Below, one piece after another: positions 1 to 9,083 of a stretch of DNA of 64,000 nucleotides (the stretch's first letter is position 1; every line of letters begins with the position of its first letter). The position numbers and the translations under genes were made by a program. The notes under the pieces are model-generated. The model was not told the DNA's origin. It saw nothing but the letters and a program-made list of their open reading frames with translations, and did not search any database. Origin of the DNA: Aureimonas sp. AU20 (GTDB lineage Bacteria; Pseudomonadota; Alphaproteobacteria; Rhizobiales; Rhizobiaceae); NCBI RefSeq assembly GCF_001442755.1, contig NZ_CP006369.1, forward strand, positions 248,001 to 312,000, in the 5' to 3' direction.

Positions 1-675
1 CTAGGATTTGGTATAGAACATTGCTTTACAATTTTTGATTGAAGATTTTCCGAAGCGAATGTCGATGGCAGGTGCTAGCGGCGATGGGCAACTCAACGAC
101 GGATCTGTATCACTCTTCAGCGATACGCCGGCGAGAATTTTCAAGATGAATTGCAATAAATTTCTGAAGCACTCTTCGTCCTGATCGGGCAGGATTTACG
201 ATCTGGATTTCGACAATCATTTATTTGTTTAACTATTCCAATTTAATTAATAAAATAGAGGCAAGACGATTTCCGAGACCGGATTTAAGATTTAATACCA
301 TCGAGAATATTTTGCCGAACCTAAGAAAACACGCCTGCTGTGGGTTGAAGATACCATCCCAACACCTTCCATTTGGATCTAGGGGAACAGCGTCATCTTG
401 CTGTAAGGAGAGGACTGGATGCCGCGATTAGGCGGGCCGACCTCGCGCTCCACCGCGCCAGAGTTTCTGCTCGCCGCCTCATCGCCGTTTGAGGCCGATA
501 TTAGTTCTCCCGCTAATAGGCTTTCCCTTTCGTTCTGGAATGTGTGGGCTGCTCCTCACGAGAGAAAGTCCGAGTGAATCCAGTATCGCGTTTGGATGAT
601 GCGCATGATCGAAACGATGTCATGAGCAATGGAATGGTCTACTGCTAGGATACTGTGGTGGACGCGTCCTCCACC
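1..675. other. AT-rich gene-poor edge region
   Basis: The first roughly 450 bases are clearly richer in A and T than the rest of the window, with runs such as tttaattaataaaatag near 240. They carry stop codons in all frames apart from short open stretches. No recognised protein is encoded; a 68-codon open frame at 225-431 has no recognisable motif or good ribosome binding site. The composition returns to the local norm after about 430. It may be an intergenic segment, a decayed element or the border of acquired DNA. One small ribosome-binding-site-preceded frame at 419-577 is listed separately. Confidence 0.5.
419..577 (+). CDS. possible small protein, 52 aa
   Basis: An ATG at 419 follows a strong Shine-Dalgarno-like AAGGAGAGG with suitable spacing, and the frame stays open for 52 codons to a TGA at 575-577. 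The product begins MPRLGGPTSRS and has no membrane segment, signal peptide or motif I recognise. The only support is the ribosome binding site and the position where GC content rises again. It could equally be a chance frame in non-coding DNA. Confidence 0.2.
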   Translation: MPRLGGPTSRSTAPEFLLAASSPFEADISSPANRLSLSFWNVWAAPHERKSE

Positions 676-1869
676 TCACGGATGCTGGGGATAGCTGGAG
701 AGGTCGGGTGACTTGGTCTGGCCAGAAAACAGCTTGGCGGCCAGGTTCCGGACGGTTGGTCGGCTCGCGACGCCCAGTACCCCATGCAGAAGGTGGATGC
801 CGAGCCGGCTGCGCGGATGCATCAGGCGCGGGGCGATCTTCGGCACGCCTTGCGCATCGTCCACCATCGGACGCATCTTGGCCTCGTACTCGCTGAGGGC
901 GGCGGCCACATCGTCGCGGCGGTCGAGTTCCGCGGCCAGGACATAGGCCCCCGTCACCGCCAGCGTCGTGCCGATGCCGGCAAGCGGGGTCGCGCACCAG
1001 GCGGCGTCGCCCGTCAGAACCACGCGGCCCTTCGACCAGCGCTTCATCCGCACCTGACGCAAGACATCGAAGTAGAAGTCGTGCGTGCTTTCCATTCCTG
1101 CGAGAATGCGCTCGGACTGCCACCCGGCATCCGCGAAGCGCTCGCGCATATAGGCTTTCTGGCGTTCGGCATCCCACTTGTGCTCGCCGTTCGGTGCCTG
1201 CTGAATGGCGAGGTTGGCGCGCGTCGTTCCATAATTGTCAGGCCGCAGCGAGAGGCTCCGGCCCCCCGTCGCGTTGTACCAACGCCACATCCGGTTATCG
1301 CCCGGCACGTGGGGAATGGTGAAGTATGCGATCGTCAGATTCATCCATCGCGGATCGTTCTCGTCGGGAAACATCAGTTCGCGCGTCTTCGATCCGACCC
1401 CTTCGGCGACCACCACCAGATCGTAGCTCTCAATCGCGCCGCCAGCGAAGGTGACGATCGCCCGCTCGCCGTCATCGTCGATGCGCTCGATCCTGTCGCC
1501 GAAGCGGAACGCGGCATGCTCGCGCGCCGACTCGTAGACGAGACGCGCGAGGTCGCCGCGCAGGATCTCCATCTCGGCGGTCGGGCCGTCGCTTCCCAGT
1601 TCTTCGAGCGAAAACTCCGCCACGACCTCGCCGTCCGCGTCGACCCAGGTCGTTCCCTCCTCGCCGGTGCCCCGCTCGAGCGCGGTCCGCTCCAAACCCA
1701 TGCGGCGCAGCACCTCTCGGCCGACATCGCGTACATCGACATTCTGACCGCCATCGCGGAACTCGGGGGCACGTTCGACCACCGTGACGTCGTTGCCCAG
1801 ACGGCTCAGCCACCACGCTGCGGTGTTCCCGGCGATGCTGGCGCCGGAGACGAGAATACGACGGGACAT
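676..1869 (-). CDS. FAD-dependent monooxygenase (TetX/PHBH-like)
   Basis: This 397-residue flavoprotein hydroxylase is likely a cytosolic NAD(P)H-dependent aromatic or antibiotic-modifying monooxygenase; the substrate is unknown. Residues 5-14 hold the FAD Rossmann motif (G-A-S-I-A-G), followed by an acidic residue in VVER. A conserved DLVVVAEGVGSKTR segment lies near the middle and the second FAD-binding GD motif is in GRVVLTGDAAWCATP near residue 285. The chosen ATG at 1869 is preceded by TAGGAG; an upstream TTG at 1890 in the same frame lacks this. It lies 49 bp downstream of a MarR regulator on the same strand, with a palindrome in the gap, so regulator and enzyme probably form a ligand-responsive pair. 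Confidence 0.85.
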   Translation of the reverse strand: MSRRILVSGASIAGNTAAWWLSRLGNDVTVVERAPEFRDGGQNVDVRDVGREVLRRMGLERTALERGTGEEGTTWVDADGEVVAEFSLEELGSDGPTAEMEILRGDLARLVYESAREHAAFRFGDRIERIDDDGERAIVTFAGGAIESYDLVVVAEGVGSKTRELMFPDENDPRWMNLTIAYFTIPHVPGDNRMWRWYNATGGRSLSLRPDNYGTTRANLAIQQAPNGEHKWDAERQKAYMRERFADAGWQSERILAGMESTHDFYFDVLRQVRMKRWSKGRVVLTGDAAWCATPLAGIGTTLAVTGAYVLAAELDRRDDVAAALSEYEAKMRPMVDDAQGVPKIAPRLMHPRSRLGIHLLHGVLGVASRPTVRNLAAKLFSGQTKSPDLSSYPQHP

Positions 1870-1895
1870 GGGGCAGGCTCCTACGGACAAACAAT

Positions 1896-1907
1896 ATCAT
1901 GCATGAT
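1896..1907. promoter_or_regulatory. 12-bp perfect palindrome, candidate MarR operator
   Basis: ATCATGCATGAT is a perfect palindrome within an AT-rich 49-bp gap between the MarR stop and the monooxygenase start. Flanking A/T bases give a partly symmetric core of about 20 bp. MarR regulators usually bind 16-20 bp dyads that overlap promoters of adjacent enzyme genes, so this is a candidate site for the neighbouring regulator. It also lies 3' of the MarR gene itself, which would imply a separate promoter for the monooxygenase. Confidence 0.45.
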
Positions 1908-1918
1908 GTATATCGGAT

Positions 1919-2368
1919 TCAGGATCGGTCAAGATTGACGATCAGCCGCCCGAGCAGCGCGACCAGATCGGCGGTCTCCTCGGGCGAAAAGCCCTCGAGG
2001 CCTTTCGCGTTGCCGGCAACCAGCGCTTCGCCGCCGATGCGGGCGGCCTCGCGTCCGGCCTGCGTGAGTTCAACCACCGATGCGCGTCGGTCGCTCTGCG
2101 ACGGCGAGCGGGCGATCAGGGACATCGTCTCCAGCCTGTCGAGCAGGGCCACCATGGCCGGCTGCCTGACGGCCGACGAGCGGACGAGGTCGCGTTGCAG
2201 CAGCGGTCCCTTCCATGACAGAAGAAGGAGCGGTCCGATCAGGGACATGGTGAGGCCGTGCGGCTTGAGCGCCGCGTCCACCCCGCGATTGAAGGCGCGG
2301 GCGGCGTGATTGGCGAGGTATCCCGGCGCGGTCGCGGCATCGGGATGAATGTCGTCCTTGTCCTGCAT
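1919..2368 (-). CDS. MarR-family transcriptional regulator
   Basis: This is a 149-residue winged-helix regulator. The middle of the protein reads GPLLQRDLVRSSAVRQPAMVALLDRLE, the recognition-helix region, followed by the wing signature SQSDRRASVVELTQAG that is typical of MarR proteins. Length matches the family (140-160). The frame extends upstream to 2572, but the ATG at 2368 (MQDKDD) has an AGGTGG ribosome binding site and the upstream residues look non-coding, so the shorter start is chosen. It is followed on the same strand by the FAD monooxygenase, the probable target. The ligand cannot be told from sequence. Confidence 0.85.
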   Translation of the reverse strand: MQDKDDIHPDAATAPGYLANHAARAFNRGVDAALKPHGLTMSLIGPLLLLSWKGPLLQRDLVRSSAVRQPAMVALLDRLETMSLIARSPSQSDRRASVVELTQAGREAARIGGEALVAGNAKGLEGFSPEETADLVALLGRLIVNLDRS

Positions 2369-2770
2369 GAGAGCCACCTGCGCCTTCGGAACCGATCTCG
2401 TCGTCCCCGAAGTCGGGTAGTTCACGCGGTGGATTGCGACAAGGTTCGCCGAAGACAACGACAGAAAAGAACCGGCCCCTTCGTCGGCACGGCCGCAACG
2501 GCTGTTTCCCGCCCCGTTGCAGTCTGATGCGAGCCGACAGAAGCGAACCGTCTTGCCGTTCGATCTCGACACGCAACCGCTTCGAAACGCCCCAGCAGCT
2601 CAACGGTTAAGGGTTCGCAATCGAGCAGCCGGCGGCATTCGAACGACGCTGTTCATTCTCGGAAAACCAACCCGGCAAGTGACGCTCGCCGCCTTTCCGA
2701 ATGGTGCTAAGTGCCGCTTATCGCGACAGTGTTTGTCGCCCAAGCCATTTCCACTCAGGATTGTCTACCC
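2369..2770. other. divergent intergenic region, no gene seen
   Basis: About 400 bp separate the divergent MarR regulator and the chemoreceptor. It must hold both promoters, but I could not pick convincing -35/-10 pairs or an inverted repeat. No tRNA-like sequence or supported small gene was found. Confidence 0.4.
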
Positions 2771-3982
2771 ATGCGCCTTTCCATCAAATTGCGCCTCGCA
2801 TTGAGTTTCGGTGCTCTGCTCGTCTCCGCCTGTGCCATCAACGTGCTCTGCATCCACGCCCTCGCCCCGGCTGGGCAAACCAGCTATGACAGCACGCAGA
2901 TGACCCTCTTCGCAGCGATGGCCGCCGTGATGGCTATGGGTGTCGCTCTGGCAGCCTGGATCATCGGCTCCTTAACCAGCGGCATCCGCCAACTCGCGGA
3001 GAACATGGATCGGATCGCGAACGGCGATCTGTCGCAGCGCATCGTCCATTCGCGCCGCGACGAACTCGGAGACCTTCTGACCCGCCTGTGTCAGACCCGG
3101 CTCCGGTTGTCGGGAACGGTTCATGCCGTGCAAGGCGCGGCCATGCAGGTCGCATCGGGCTCGCAGCAGTCCCTCGCGACGGCGACTCAGCTTTCCTCCG
3201 GCTCCACCGAGCAGGCCGCCGCCTCCGAGCAGGCGTCCGCCGCGATCGAGGAGATGACCGCCAACATCCGCCAGAACGCCGACAACGCCTCCACCACCGA
3301 GAAGATCGCCGCCCAGGCCGCCGAACATGCCGGCACCACGGGCGCGGCGGTGGCGCAGTCCACCGAGGCGATGCGCGCCATTGCCGAGAAGATCGCCGTG
3401 GTGCAGGAGATCGCCCGCCAGACCGACCTGCTCGCTCTGAACGCCGCGATCGAGGCGGCCCGCGCCGGCCAGCACGGCAAGGGTTTTGCGGTGGTGGCCT
3501 CGGAAGTGCGTAAGCTCGCCGAGCGCAGCCAGGCGGCGGCGGCCGAGATCGGCGACCTCTCGTCCCGCACGCTGGTGGTGGCGGAGGATGCCGGGGCGCG
3601 TCTGGAGCGGCTGGTGCCGGACATTCGCAAGACGGCGGAGCTGGTGTCGGAGATTTCGGCGGCGTGCCGGGAGCAGTCGATCGGCATCGAGCAGATCAAC
3701 CAGGCGATCGGGCAGCTGGATCAGGTGACGCAGTCGAACGCCGGGGCGGCCAACGAGATGGCGGCCACCGCCGATCAGCTGTCCACCGAGGCGGGCCGGC
3801 TGGAAGATCGGATGGCCACCTTTCATCTCAACGATGGCGAAGCGCGGATCATTCTTGCGGGGATGGAGGAGGGCAAGACAGGCGATGCGCTGCAAGCCCT
3901 GGCGGAGGACTTCGTGGCGCAACAGCAGCAGAGGGCGCCCGCGCAGCAGGACCGTTTCGTGCCACAGCTTCGCGCTGCTTGA
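2771..3982 (+). CDS. methyl-accepting chemotaxis protein with minimal periplasmic part
   Basis: This 403-residue chemoreceptor has TM1 at about 3-28, TM2 at about 52-73 ([20 protein letters not shown]), a HAMP segment at about 75-125, then the cytoplasmic signalling domain. The highly conserved hairpin tip ([20 protein letters not shown], then [14 protein letters not shown]) is intact, so it should couple to CheW/CheA. Only about 20 residues lie between the membrane segments, so there is no classical periplasmic ligand domain; it may sense membrane state or cytoplasmic signals, or pair with another protein. An upstream in-frame ATG at 2711 would add 20 residues, but the ATG at 2771 better fits a membrane-first N-terminus. 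No other che genes are nearby. Confidence 0.88.
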   Translation: MRLSIKLRLALSFGALLVSACAINVLCIHALAPAGQTSYDSTQMTLFAAMAAVMAMGVALAAWIIGSLTSGIRQLAENMDRIANGDLSQRIVHSRRDELGDLLTRLCQTRLRLSGTVHAVQGAAMQVASGSQQSLATATQLSSGSTEQAAASEQASAAIEEMTANIRQNADNASTTEKIAAQAAEHAGTTGAAVAQSTEAMRAIAEKIAVVQEIARQTDLLALNAAIEAARAGQHGKGFAVVASEVRKLAERSQAAAAEIGDLSSRTLVVAEDAGARLERLVPDIRKTAELVSEISAACREQSIGIEQINQAIGQLDQVTQSNAGAANEMAATADQLSTEAGRLEDRMATFHLNDGEARIILAGMEEGKTGDALQALAEDFVAQQQQRAPAQQDRFVPQLRAA

Positions 3983-4202
3983 ACCGAGAGCATCCGGCGA
4001 AACCCGATGGGGTCGGCTGGCCGGGTCGTCCGGCCGCTGACATCGTGGTCTGCCCCTCGGCAATGCGCTGGGCGCTCTTGCCGCCGGTCTGGTGATCGAT
4101 CACGGGCCGGGCTCGCACGGTTCTCTTGACAGCGGCGCTCCTTCCGCTGGCCGCGCTGGGCCTTGTCCTTCGCCGGCGCCCTTCCCGGAACGCGGGTGGA
4201 GG

Positions 4203-4439
4203 CCACCTTACCACAGCGGAGCGAAGAACGATCTGCGCGGTGGCATCAACCCCTTGATCCGCACCTGTGGTTCGTTCGACGCGGTCATGGACTTCGACCG
4301 GCTGCTCGCCGAACCAGCGCGCCCAATGCGGCTGCTCCCGACCTTCGACTGCGGCGATCGCCTGCATCCCGGCGACGCCGGAAACAAGGCCATGGCCGAC
4401 GCCATCGACCTCGACACCCTTCTCGGAGACGCACCATGA
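4203..4439 (+). pseudogene. C-terminal remnant of an SGNH/GDSL hydrolase
   Basis: The last 78 codons of an open frame read like the C-terminus of a GDSL-type acylhydrolase. They contain INPLIRTCGSFDAVMDFDRL, then a DCGDRLHPGDAG block corresponding to the catalytic Asp-x-x-His (block V, here D-R-L-H-P), then AMADAIDL. The N-terminal GDS block, oxyanion blocks and signal peptide are absent, and the sequence upstream of 4203 in this frame shows no family resemblance. The relic's stop overlaps the SDR start (ATGA at 4436-4439), which suggests the hydrolase once formed an operon with the SDR gene and lost its 5' portion. Confidence 0.65.
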
Positions 4440-5230
4440 AGATCGACCTTTCCGGCAAGACCGCCCTCGTCACCGGCTCCACCGCCGGCATCGGCTTCGC
4501 CATCGCGCTGGGCTTGGCGAGAGCCGGCGCGCATGTCGTGCTGAACGGCCGTGACGCGGCGCGGACTGAGGCCGCCGTCGCCAAGCTGAAGGCCGAGGCA
4601 CCGGAAGCCGAGGCGAGCGGCGTCGCCGCCGATGTCGGCACGGCTGACGGCTGCGACGCGCTGGTGGCCGCGCTCCCGGCGGTCGACATCCTCGTCAACA
4701 ATGCCGGCATTTTCGGCCCGCAGGACTTCTTCGACACGCCCGATGCGGAATGGGAGCGCTTCTTCGCGGTCAACGTCCTGTCCGGGGTGCGCTTGTCGCG
4801 CGCCTATCTGCCGGGCATGCAGGCGGCGGGGTGGGGCCGCGTCCTGTTCCTGTCCTCCGAATCCGGTCTCAACATCCCGGTCGAGATGATCCATTACGGC
4901 GTGACCAAGACGGCCGACATCGCTCTCTCGCGCGGCCTCGCCAAGCGCATGGCGGGCACGGGGGTGACGGTGAACGCCATCCTGCCGGGCCCGACCCTGT
5001 CGGAGGGGGTGGCAGAGATGCTGGCGGGTGAGGTCGAGAAGACCGGCAAGCCGATCGAGGAGGTCGCGGCCGACTTCGTCAAGGCGCATCGCTCGACCTC
5101 GATCATCCAGCGCGCCGCCACCGTCGAGGAAGTCGCCAATCTCTGCGTCTATGTCGCCTCGAAACAGGCCTCGGCCACGACCGGCGCGGCGCTGAGGGTC
5201 GATGGCGGCGTGGTCGATACGATTGCCTGA
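4436..5230 (+). CDS. short-chain dehydrogenase/reductase
   Basis: This 264-residue classical SDR carries the cofactor motif TGSTAGIG at residues 11-18, the NNAG motif near residue 88, and the catalytic Ser-Tyr-Lys set in LFLSSESG and IHYGVTK. The C-terminal VDGGVVDTIA is typical of the family. An arginine in LNGRDAARTEA after strand 2 hints at NADP(H) preference. The start overlaps the stop of a decayed hydrolase gene by four bases. A 6-bp hairpin (5225-5239) spans the stop codon but lacks a T-run. Substrate unknown. Confidence 0.88.
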   Translation: MKIDLSGKTALVTGSTAGIGFAIALGLARAGAHVVLNGRDAARTEAAVAKLKAEAPEAEASGVAADVGTADGCDALVAALPAVDILVNNAGIFGPQDFFDTPDAEWERFFAVNVLSGVRLSRAYLPGMQAAGWGRVLFLSSESGLNIPVEMIHYGVTKTADIALSRGLAKRMAGTGVTVNAILPGPTLSEGVAEMLAGEVEKTGKPIEEVAADFVKAHRSTSIIQRAATVEEVANLCVYVASKQASATTGAALRVDGGVVDTIA

Positions 5231-5719
5231 GGGTCAGGCGCCTCCCACGAGCAGGACAGGCGGAGCGCGTGCGCCTTCATGGTGCCGCCGCCTCAGAGGC
5301 TTGGAGCATGCCTTCGCAATAATCGATCTGCTCGCTGAGGGAACGGTCGCGGCGGTCGCAAGGCCGCCCGGCCATTATTCCCGTTCGGCGTCGAACCCAG
5401 CCGGATCGCTTTCGCGCGCAATGGCCGCCGGCCAGGGCGCGAAGGGTCCGGCGTGAACTCTGCCGATGCCCTGGAACGGGCCTTCGCCGTCGCCCACCGA
5501 GCTCTCGCCTGCCGGGAAGCGCTATGGCCTTTTCCTGTCATCGCCCGACCCCGGCGCCACCCGCTCGCGACGGCATATCGCGGGCGCGAAGATTGTGACC
5601 GGTGGAGGGGTGGTCATCCCCACCGTAAAATCATATGTCGGCCTTGCGATTCCATCGAAGGTGTCACGCCGTCCGGCGGCCCGGCTCGTCGCCGCCCGTG
5701 AAGCGTTCGTTTCGATCTC
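5231..5719. other. intergenic region, no convincing gene
   Basis: About 490 bp separate the SDR from the MFS exporter. The only item of note is a minus-strand frame at 5375-5277 with ATG after GGGAATA, encoding 32 residues with a plausible helical stretch (SLSEQIDYCEGMLQAS). This may be a small gene or a relic, but support is thin. No promoter was assigned for the exporter. Confidence 0.35.
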
Positions 5720-7210
5720 ATGTCGGTTCAGTCTTCCGGTGTCCGCCTTGCCGACGCCGCGCCCGCCCGCCGCAATTTCCGCACCGTCGCCCTCATCGTC
5801 GCCAGCGCCATGTTCATGGAGCAGCTCGACGCCACCATTCTGGCGACGGCGCTGCCCACGATGGCGCGCGACTTCGGCGTCGGCGCGCCCTCGATGAGCA
5901 TTGCGCTCACCTCCTATCTCATCAGTCTGGCGGTGTTCATTCCCGTCAGCGGCGCGGTGGCCGACCGCTGGGGCTCGCGCACCGTGTTTCGCGCCGCGAT
6001 CGGTGTCTTCGTCGTCGGCTCGCTTCTCTGCGCGCAGGCGCCTTCGCTCGGCTTTCTCGTCGTCGCGCGGCTTTTGCAGGGGCTCGGCGGGGCGATGATG
6101 ATGCCGGTCGGGCGCCTCGTGCTCCTGCGCTCGGTGGAGCGGCGCGACCTCGTCTCGGCCATGTCCTGGCTGCTCGTGCCCGCCCTGATCGGGCCGATCC
6201 TCGGGCCGCCGGTCGGCGGCCTCATCGTCACCTATGCCGACTGGCGCTGGGTCTTCTACATCAACGTGCCCATCGGCCTCATCGGCATGGTGCTCGTCAG
6301 CCTCTTCATTGACGAGACGAAGGGGGAGCGAACCGGGCCGTTCGACGCCGTCGGCATGGTCCTGTCGGGCGTGTCGCTGGGATCGCTCCTGTTCGGTTTC
6401 GAAAGCGCCAGCCGCGAGGGCGAGGGGCTGATGGCGCTGGCGCTGGTCGCGGTCGGCCTCGTGGCCGGCGCGCTCTATCTGCGCCATGCCAAGCACCATC
6501 CCGCGCCGATCCTCGATCCCGCCCTGATGCGGGTGCCCTCGTTCGGCACCTCGGTGATCGCGGGTTCGCTGACGCGCATCACCCAAGGGGCGCAGCCGTT
6601 CCTCCTGCCGCTGATGATGCAGCTCGGCTTCGGCCTGTCGGCGGCGACGAGCGGCCTCATCACCATCGCCACCGCGATCGGCTCGCTGATGATGAAGGCG
6701 CTGGCGCCCCGGCTGCTGCGGCGCTTCGGCTTTCGCAACGCGCTGGCGGTGAACGGCATCGTGGCCGCGCTGCTCTATGGCGCCTGCGCCTTCTTCCGGC
6801 CGGACTGGCCGCTGCCGCTGATCTTCGGCGTTCTGGTCTGCTGCGGCTTCTCGATGTCGTTCCAGTTCACCGCCTACAACACGGTGGCCTACGACCGGAT
6901 CTCGTCGGCGCAGATGAGTTCGGCGACGAGCTTCTACACGACCTTCCAGCAGCTGATGCTCTCGCTCGGCATCTGCGTGGCGGCGCTCGCGCTTCACGGC
7001 TCGATGAACCTCCAGCGTCACGACGTACCCGAGCTTTCGGACTTCTCGGTCGCCTTCGCGGTGGTGGTGGCGATCTCGCTGGTGGCGACGATCTGGAACC
7101 TGCGCTTCTCCGTGGACGCCGGCCGCGAGATCAGCGGCCACGGCCATGTGGCCGAGAGCGTGAAGCGCCCCGCCGCCGAGGCCAGCGAGGCGCTGGAACA
7201 CGCCCGCTAA
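5720..7210 (+). CDS. MFS drug exporter, DHA2 (14-TM, EmrB/QacA-like)
   Basis: This 496-residue inner-membrane proton-coupled antiporter probably exports toxic compounds. The first helix contains the DHA2 signature EQLDATILATALPTM, and loop 2-3 has the MFS motif A variant SGAVADRWGSRTVF. About 14 hydrophobic helices are spread through the chain, and the C-terminal tail from about residue 460 is hydrophilic (GREISGHGHVAESV). There is no membrane-fusion partner gene beside it, so it may act alone or with an unlinked partner. The ATG at 5720 has only a weak ribosome binding site. Confidence 0.88.
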   Translation: MSVQSSGVRLADAAPARRNFRTVALIVASAMFMEQLDATILATALPTMARDFGVGAPSMSIALTSYLISLAVFIPVSGAVADRWGSRTVFRAAIGVFVVGSLLCAQAPSLGFLVVARLLQGLGGAMMMPVGRLVLLRSVERRDLVSAMSWLLVPALIGPILGPPVGGLIVTYADWRWVFYINVPIGLIGMVLVSLFIDETKGERTGPFDAVGMVLSGVSLGSLLFGFESASREGEGLMALALVAVGLVAGALYLRHAKHHPAPILDPALMRVPSFGTSVIAGSLTRITQGAQPFLLPLMMQLGFGLSAATSGLITIATAIGSLMMKALAPRLLRRFGFRNALAVNGIVAALLYGACAFFRPDWPLPLIFGVLVCCGFSMSFQFTAYNTVAYDRISSAQMSSATSFYTTFQQLMLSLGICVAALALHGSMNLQRHDVPELSDFSVAFAVVVAISLVATIWNLRFSVDAGREISGHGHVAESVKRPAAEASEALEHAR

Positions 7211-7460
7211 CGGCGGCGTCTCGCGGGGGGAGGGGGGGGCGGTCTCGTCTCGGACGCGACCCCGCCTCGAACACTCGCTCGGACGGCTTTCGGCCGATAG
7301 ATTTCCGGTCCCTCCAGAGCCGTCCGGTCCGGACCGCATGGGGCGGGCGATGGCGCTCGGGCGCGGGCAAAACTGAACTTATGACGCCGCCGCCCCTTGC
7401 GCGGGGCCAAGTGGGATGGTTTGAGGCGGCTTCCTCCTCGCACCGACTTGGAATTCCAGC

Positions 7461-9083
7461 ATGATCCGCCTTGAGAGCATCGGCAAGCAGAACGGCAAGC
7501 AGATCGTCTTCATCGAGGCGTCGGCGGCCCTTCAGCGCGGTGAGAAGATCGGCCTCGTCGGCCCCAATGGCGCGGGCAAGACGACGCTGTTTCGCATGAT
7601 CACGGGTCAGGAGCTTCCGGACGAGGGGCAGGTCTCGGTCGATCGCGGCGTGACGATCGGCTATTTCAGCCAGGATGTCGGCGACATGGCGGGCCGCAGC
7701 GCGGTGGCCGAGGTGATGGACGGCGTCGGGCCGGTCAGCGCGCTGGCCGCCGAGATGGCAGAGCTGGAAGCGGCCATGGCCGATCCGGCCCAGGCCGACG
7801 CGATGGACGAGATCATCGCCCGCTACGGCGAAGTGCAGGGCAGCTACGACGAGCTCGACGGCTATGCGCTGGACGGGCGCGCCCGCGAGGTGCTGGACGG
7901 GCTCGGCTTCAGCCAGACGATGATGGACGGCGATGTGGCCAAGCTTTCGGGCGGCTGGAAGATGCGCGTGGCGCTGGCGAAGATCTTGCTGATGCGCCCC
8001 GACGTCATGCTCCTCGACGAGCCGTCGAACCATCTCGACATCGAAAGCCTGATCTGGCTCGAGAGCTTTCTCAAGGGCTTCGACGGCGCCGTCCTGATGA
8101 CGTCGCACGATCGCGAATTCATGAACCGCATCGTCGGCAAGATCATCGAGATCGACGGCGGCACGCTGACCTCCTATTCCGGCGACTACGAGTTCTATCA
8201 GCAGCAGCGCGCCATCGCCGAGGTGCAGCAGCAGGCGCAGTTCGAGCGCCAGCAGGCGATGCTGGCCAAGGAGGTCGCCTTTATCGAGCGCTTCAAGGCG
8301 CGCGCCAGCCATGCCGCGCAGGTGCAGAGCCGGGTGAAGAAGCTCGACAAGATCGAGCGCGTCGAGCCGCCCAAGCGCCAGCAGACGGTGCGCTTCGAGT
8401 TTCAGCCGGCGCCGCGCTCGGGCGAGGATGTCGCGACGGTCAAGGGCGTCCACAAGCGCTATGGCGACCGCACGATCTATGACGGGCTCGATTTCCAGGT
8501 GCGCCGGCGCGAGCGCTGGTGCGTCATGGGCGTGAACGGCGCGGGCAAGTCGACGCTGCTCAAGCTGATCGCCGGCGCCTCGGAGCCCGATTCCGGGACG
8601 GTTGCGCTGGGCCCGAGCGTCAAGATGGGCTATTTCGCCCAGCATTCGATGGAAGTGCTCGAGGGCGAGCGCACGGTTCTGCAGTCTCTGGAAGACAATT
8701 TTCCGCAGGCGGGGCAGGCGTCCTTGCGCGCGCTCGCCGGCTGCTTCGGCTTTTCCGGCGACGAGGTCGAGAAGAAATGCCGCGTCCTGTCGGGCGGCGA
8801 GAAGGCACGGCTGGTCATGGCCAAGATGCTATTCGATCCACCGAACTTCCTGGTCCTCGACGAGCCCACCAACCATCTCGACATCGCCACCAAGCAGATG
8901 CTGGTCGAGGCGCTGTCGCGCTTCGAAGGCGCCATGCTCTTCGTCAGCCACGACCGCCATTTCCTGGCGGCGCTGTCCAACCGCGTGCTGGAGCTGACAC
9001 CGGAAGGCCCGCATCTCTACGGCGGCGGCTACTCCGAATATGTCGAGCGCACCGGCCAGGAAGCGCCGGGGTTGCGCAGTTAA
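7461..9083 (+). CDS. ABC-F family ATPase (ribosome-associated type)
   Basis: This soluble 540-residue protein has two ATPase domains in one chain and no membrane segments, as in ABC-F translation factors. Domain 1 has GPNGAGKTT, LSGGWKMRVAL and VMLLDEPSNHLD; domain 2 has GVNGAGKST, LSGGEKARL and FLVLDEPTNHLD. Between them, at about 235-300, is the charged linker rich in Gln, Lys and Arg (ARASHAAQVQSRVKKLDKIE) that reaches into the ribosome in characterised members. The LSGGW form of the first signature occurs in several ABC-F clades, so I do not assign a subfamily. It may act in translation quality control or antibiotic protection. Confidence 0.92.
   Translation: MIRLESIGKQNGKQIVFIEASAALQRGEKIGLVGPNGAGKTTLFRMITGQELPDEGQVSVDRGVTIGYFSQDVGDMAGRSAVAEVMDGVGPVSALAAEMAELEAAMADPAQADAMDEIIARYGEVQGSYDELDGYALDGRAREVLDGLGFSQTMMDGDVAKLSGGWKMRVALAKILLMRPDVMLLDEPSNHLDIESLIWLESFLKGFDGAVLMTSHDREFMNRIVGKIIEIDGGTLTSYSGDYEFYQQQRAIAEVQQQAQFERQQAMLAKEVAFIERFKARASHAAQVQSRVKKLDKIERVEPPKRQQTVRFEFQPAPRSGEDVATVKGVHKRYGDRTIYDGLDFQVRRRERWCVMGVNGAGKSTLLKLIAGASEPDSGTVALGPSVKMGYFAQHSMEVLEGERTVLQSLEDNFPQAGQASLRALAGCFGFSGDEVEKKCRVLSGGEKARLVMAKMLFDPPNFLVLDEPTNHLDIATKQMLVEALSRFEGAMLFVSHDRHFLAALSNRVLELTPEGPHLYGGGYSEYVERTGQEAPGLRS

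Noticed and set aside
5522..7339. Minus-strand open frame of 605 codons opposite the MFS exporter
   Set aside because: The sequence is highly charged (Arg, Glu, His repeats), as produced by antisense reading of a hydrophobic transporter.
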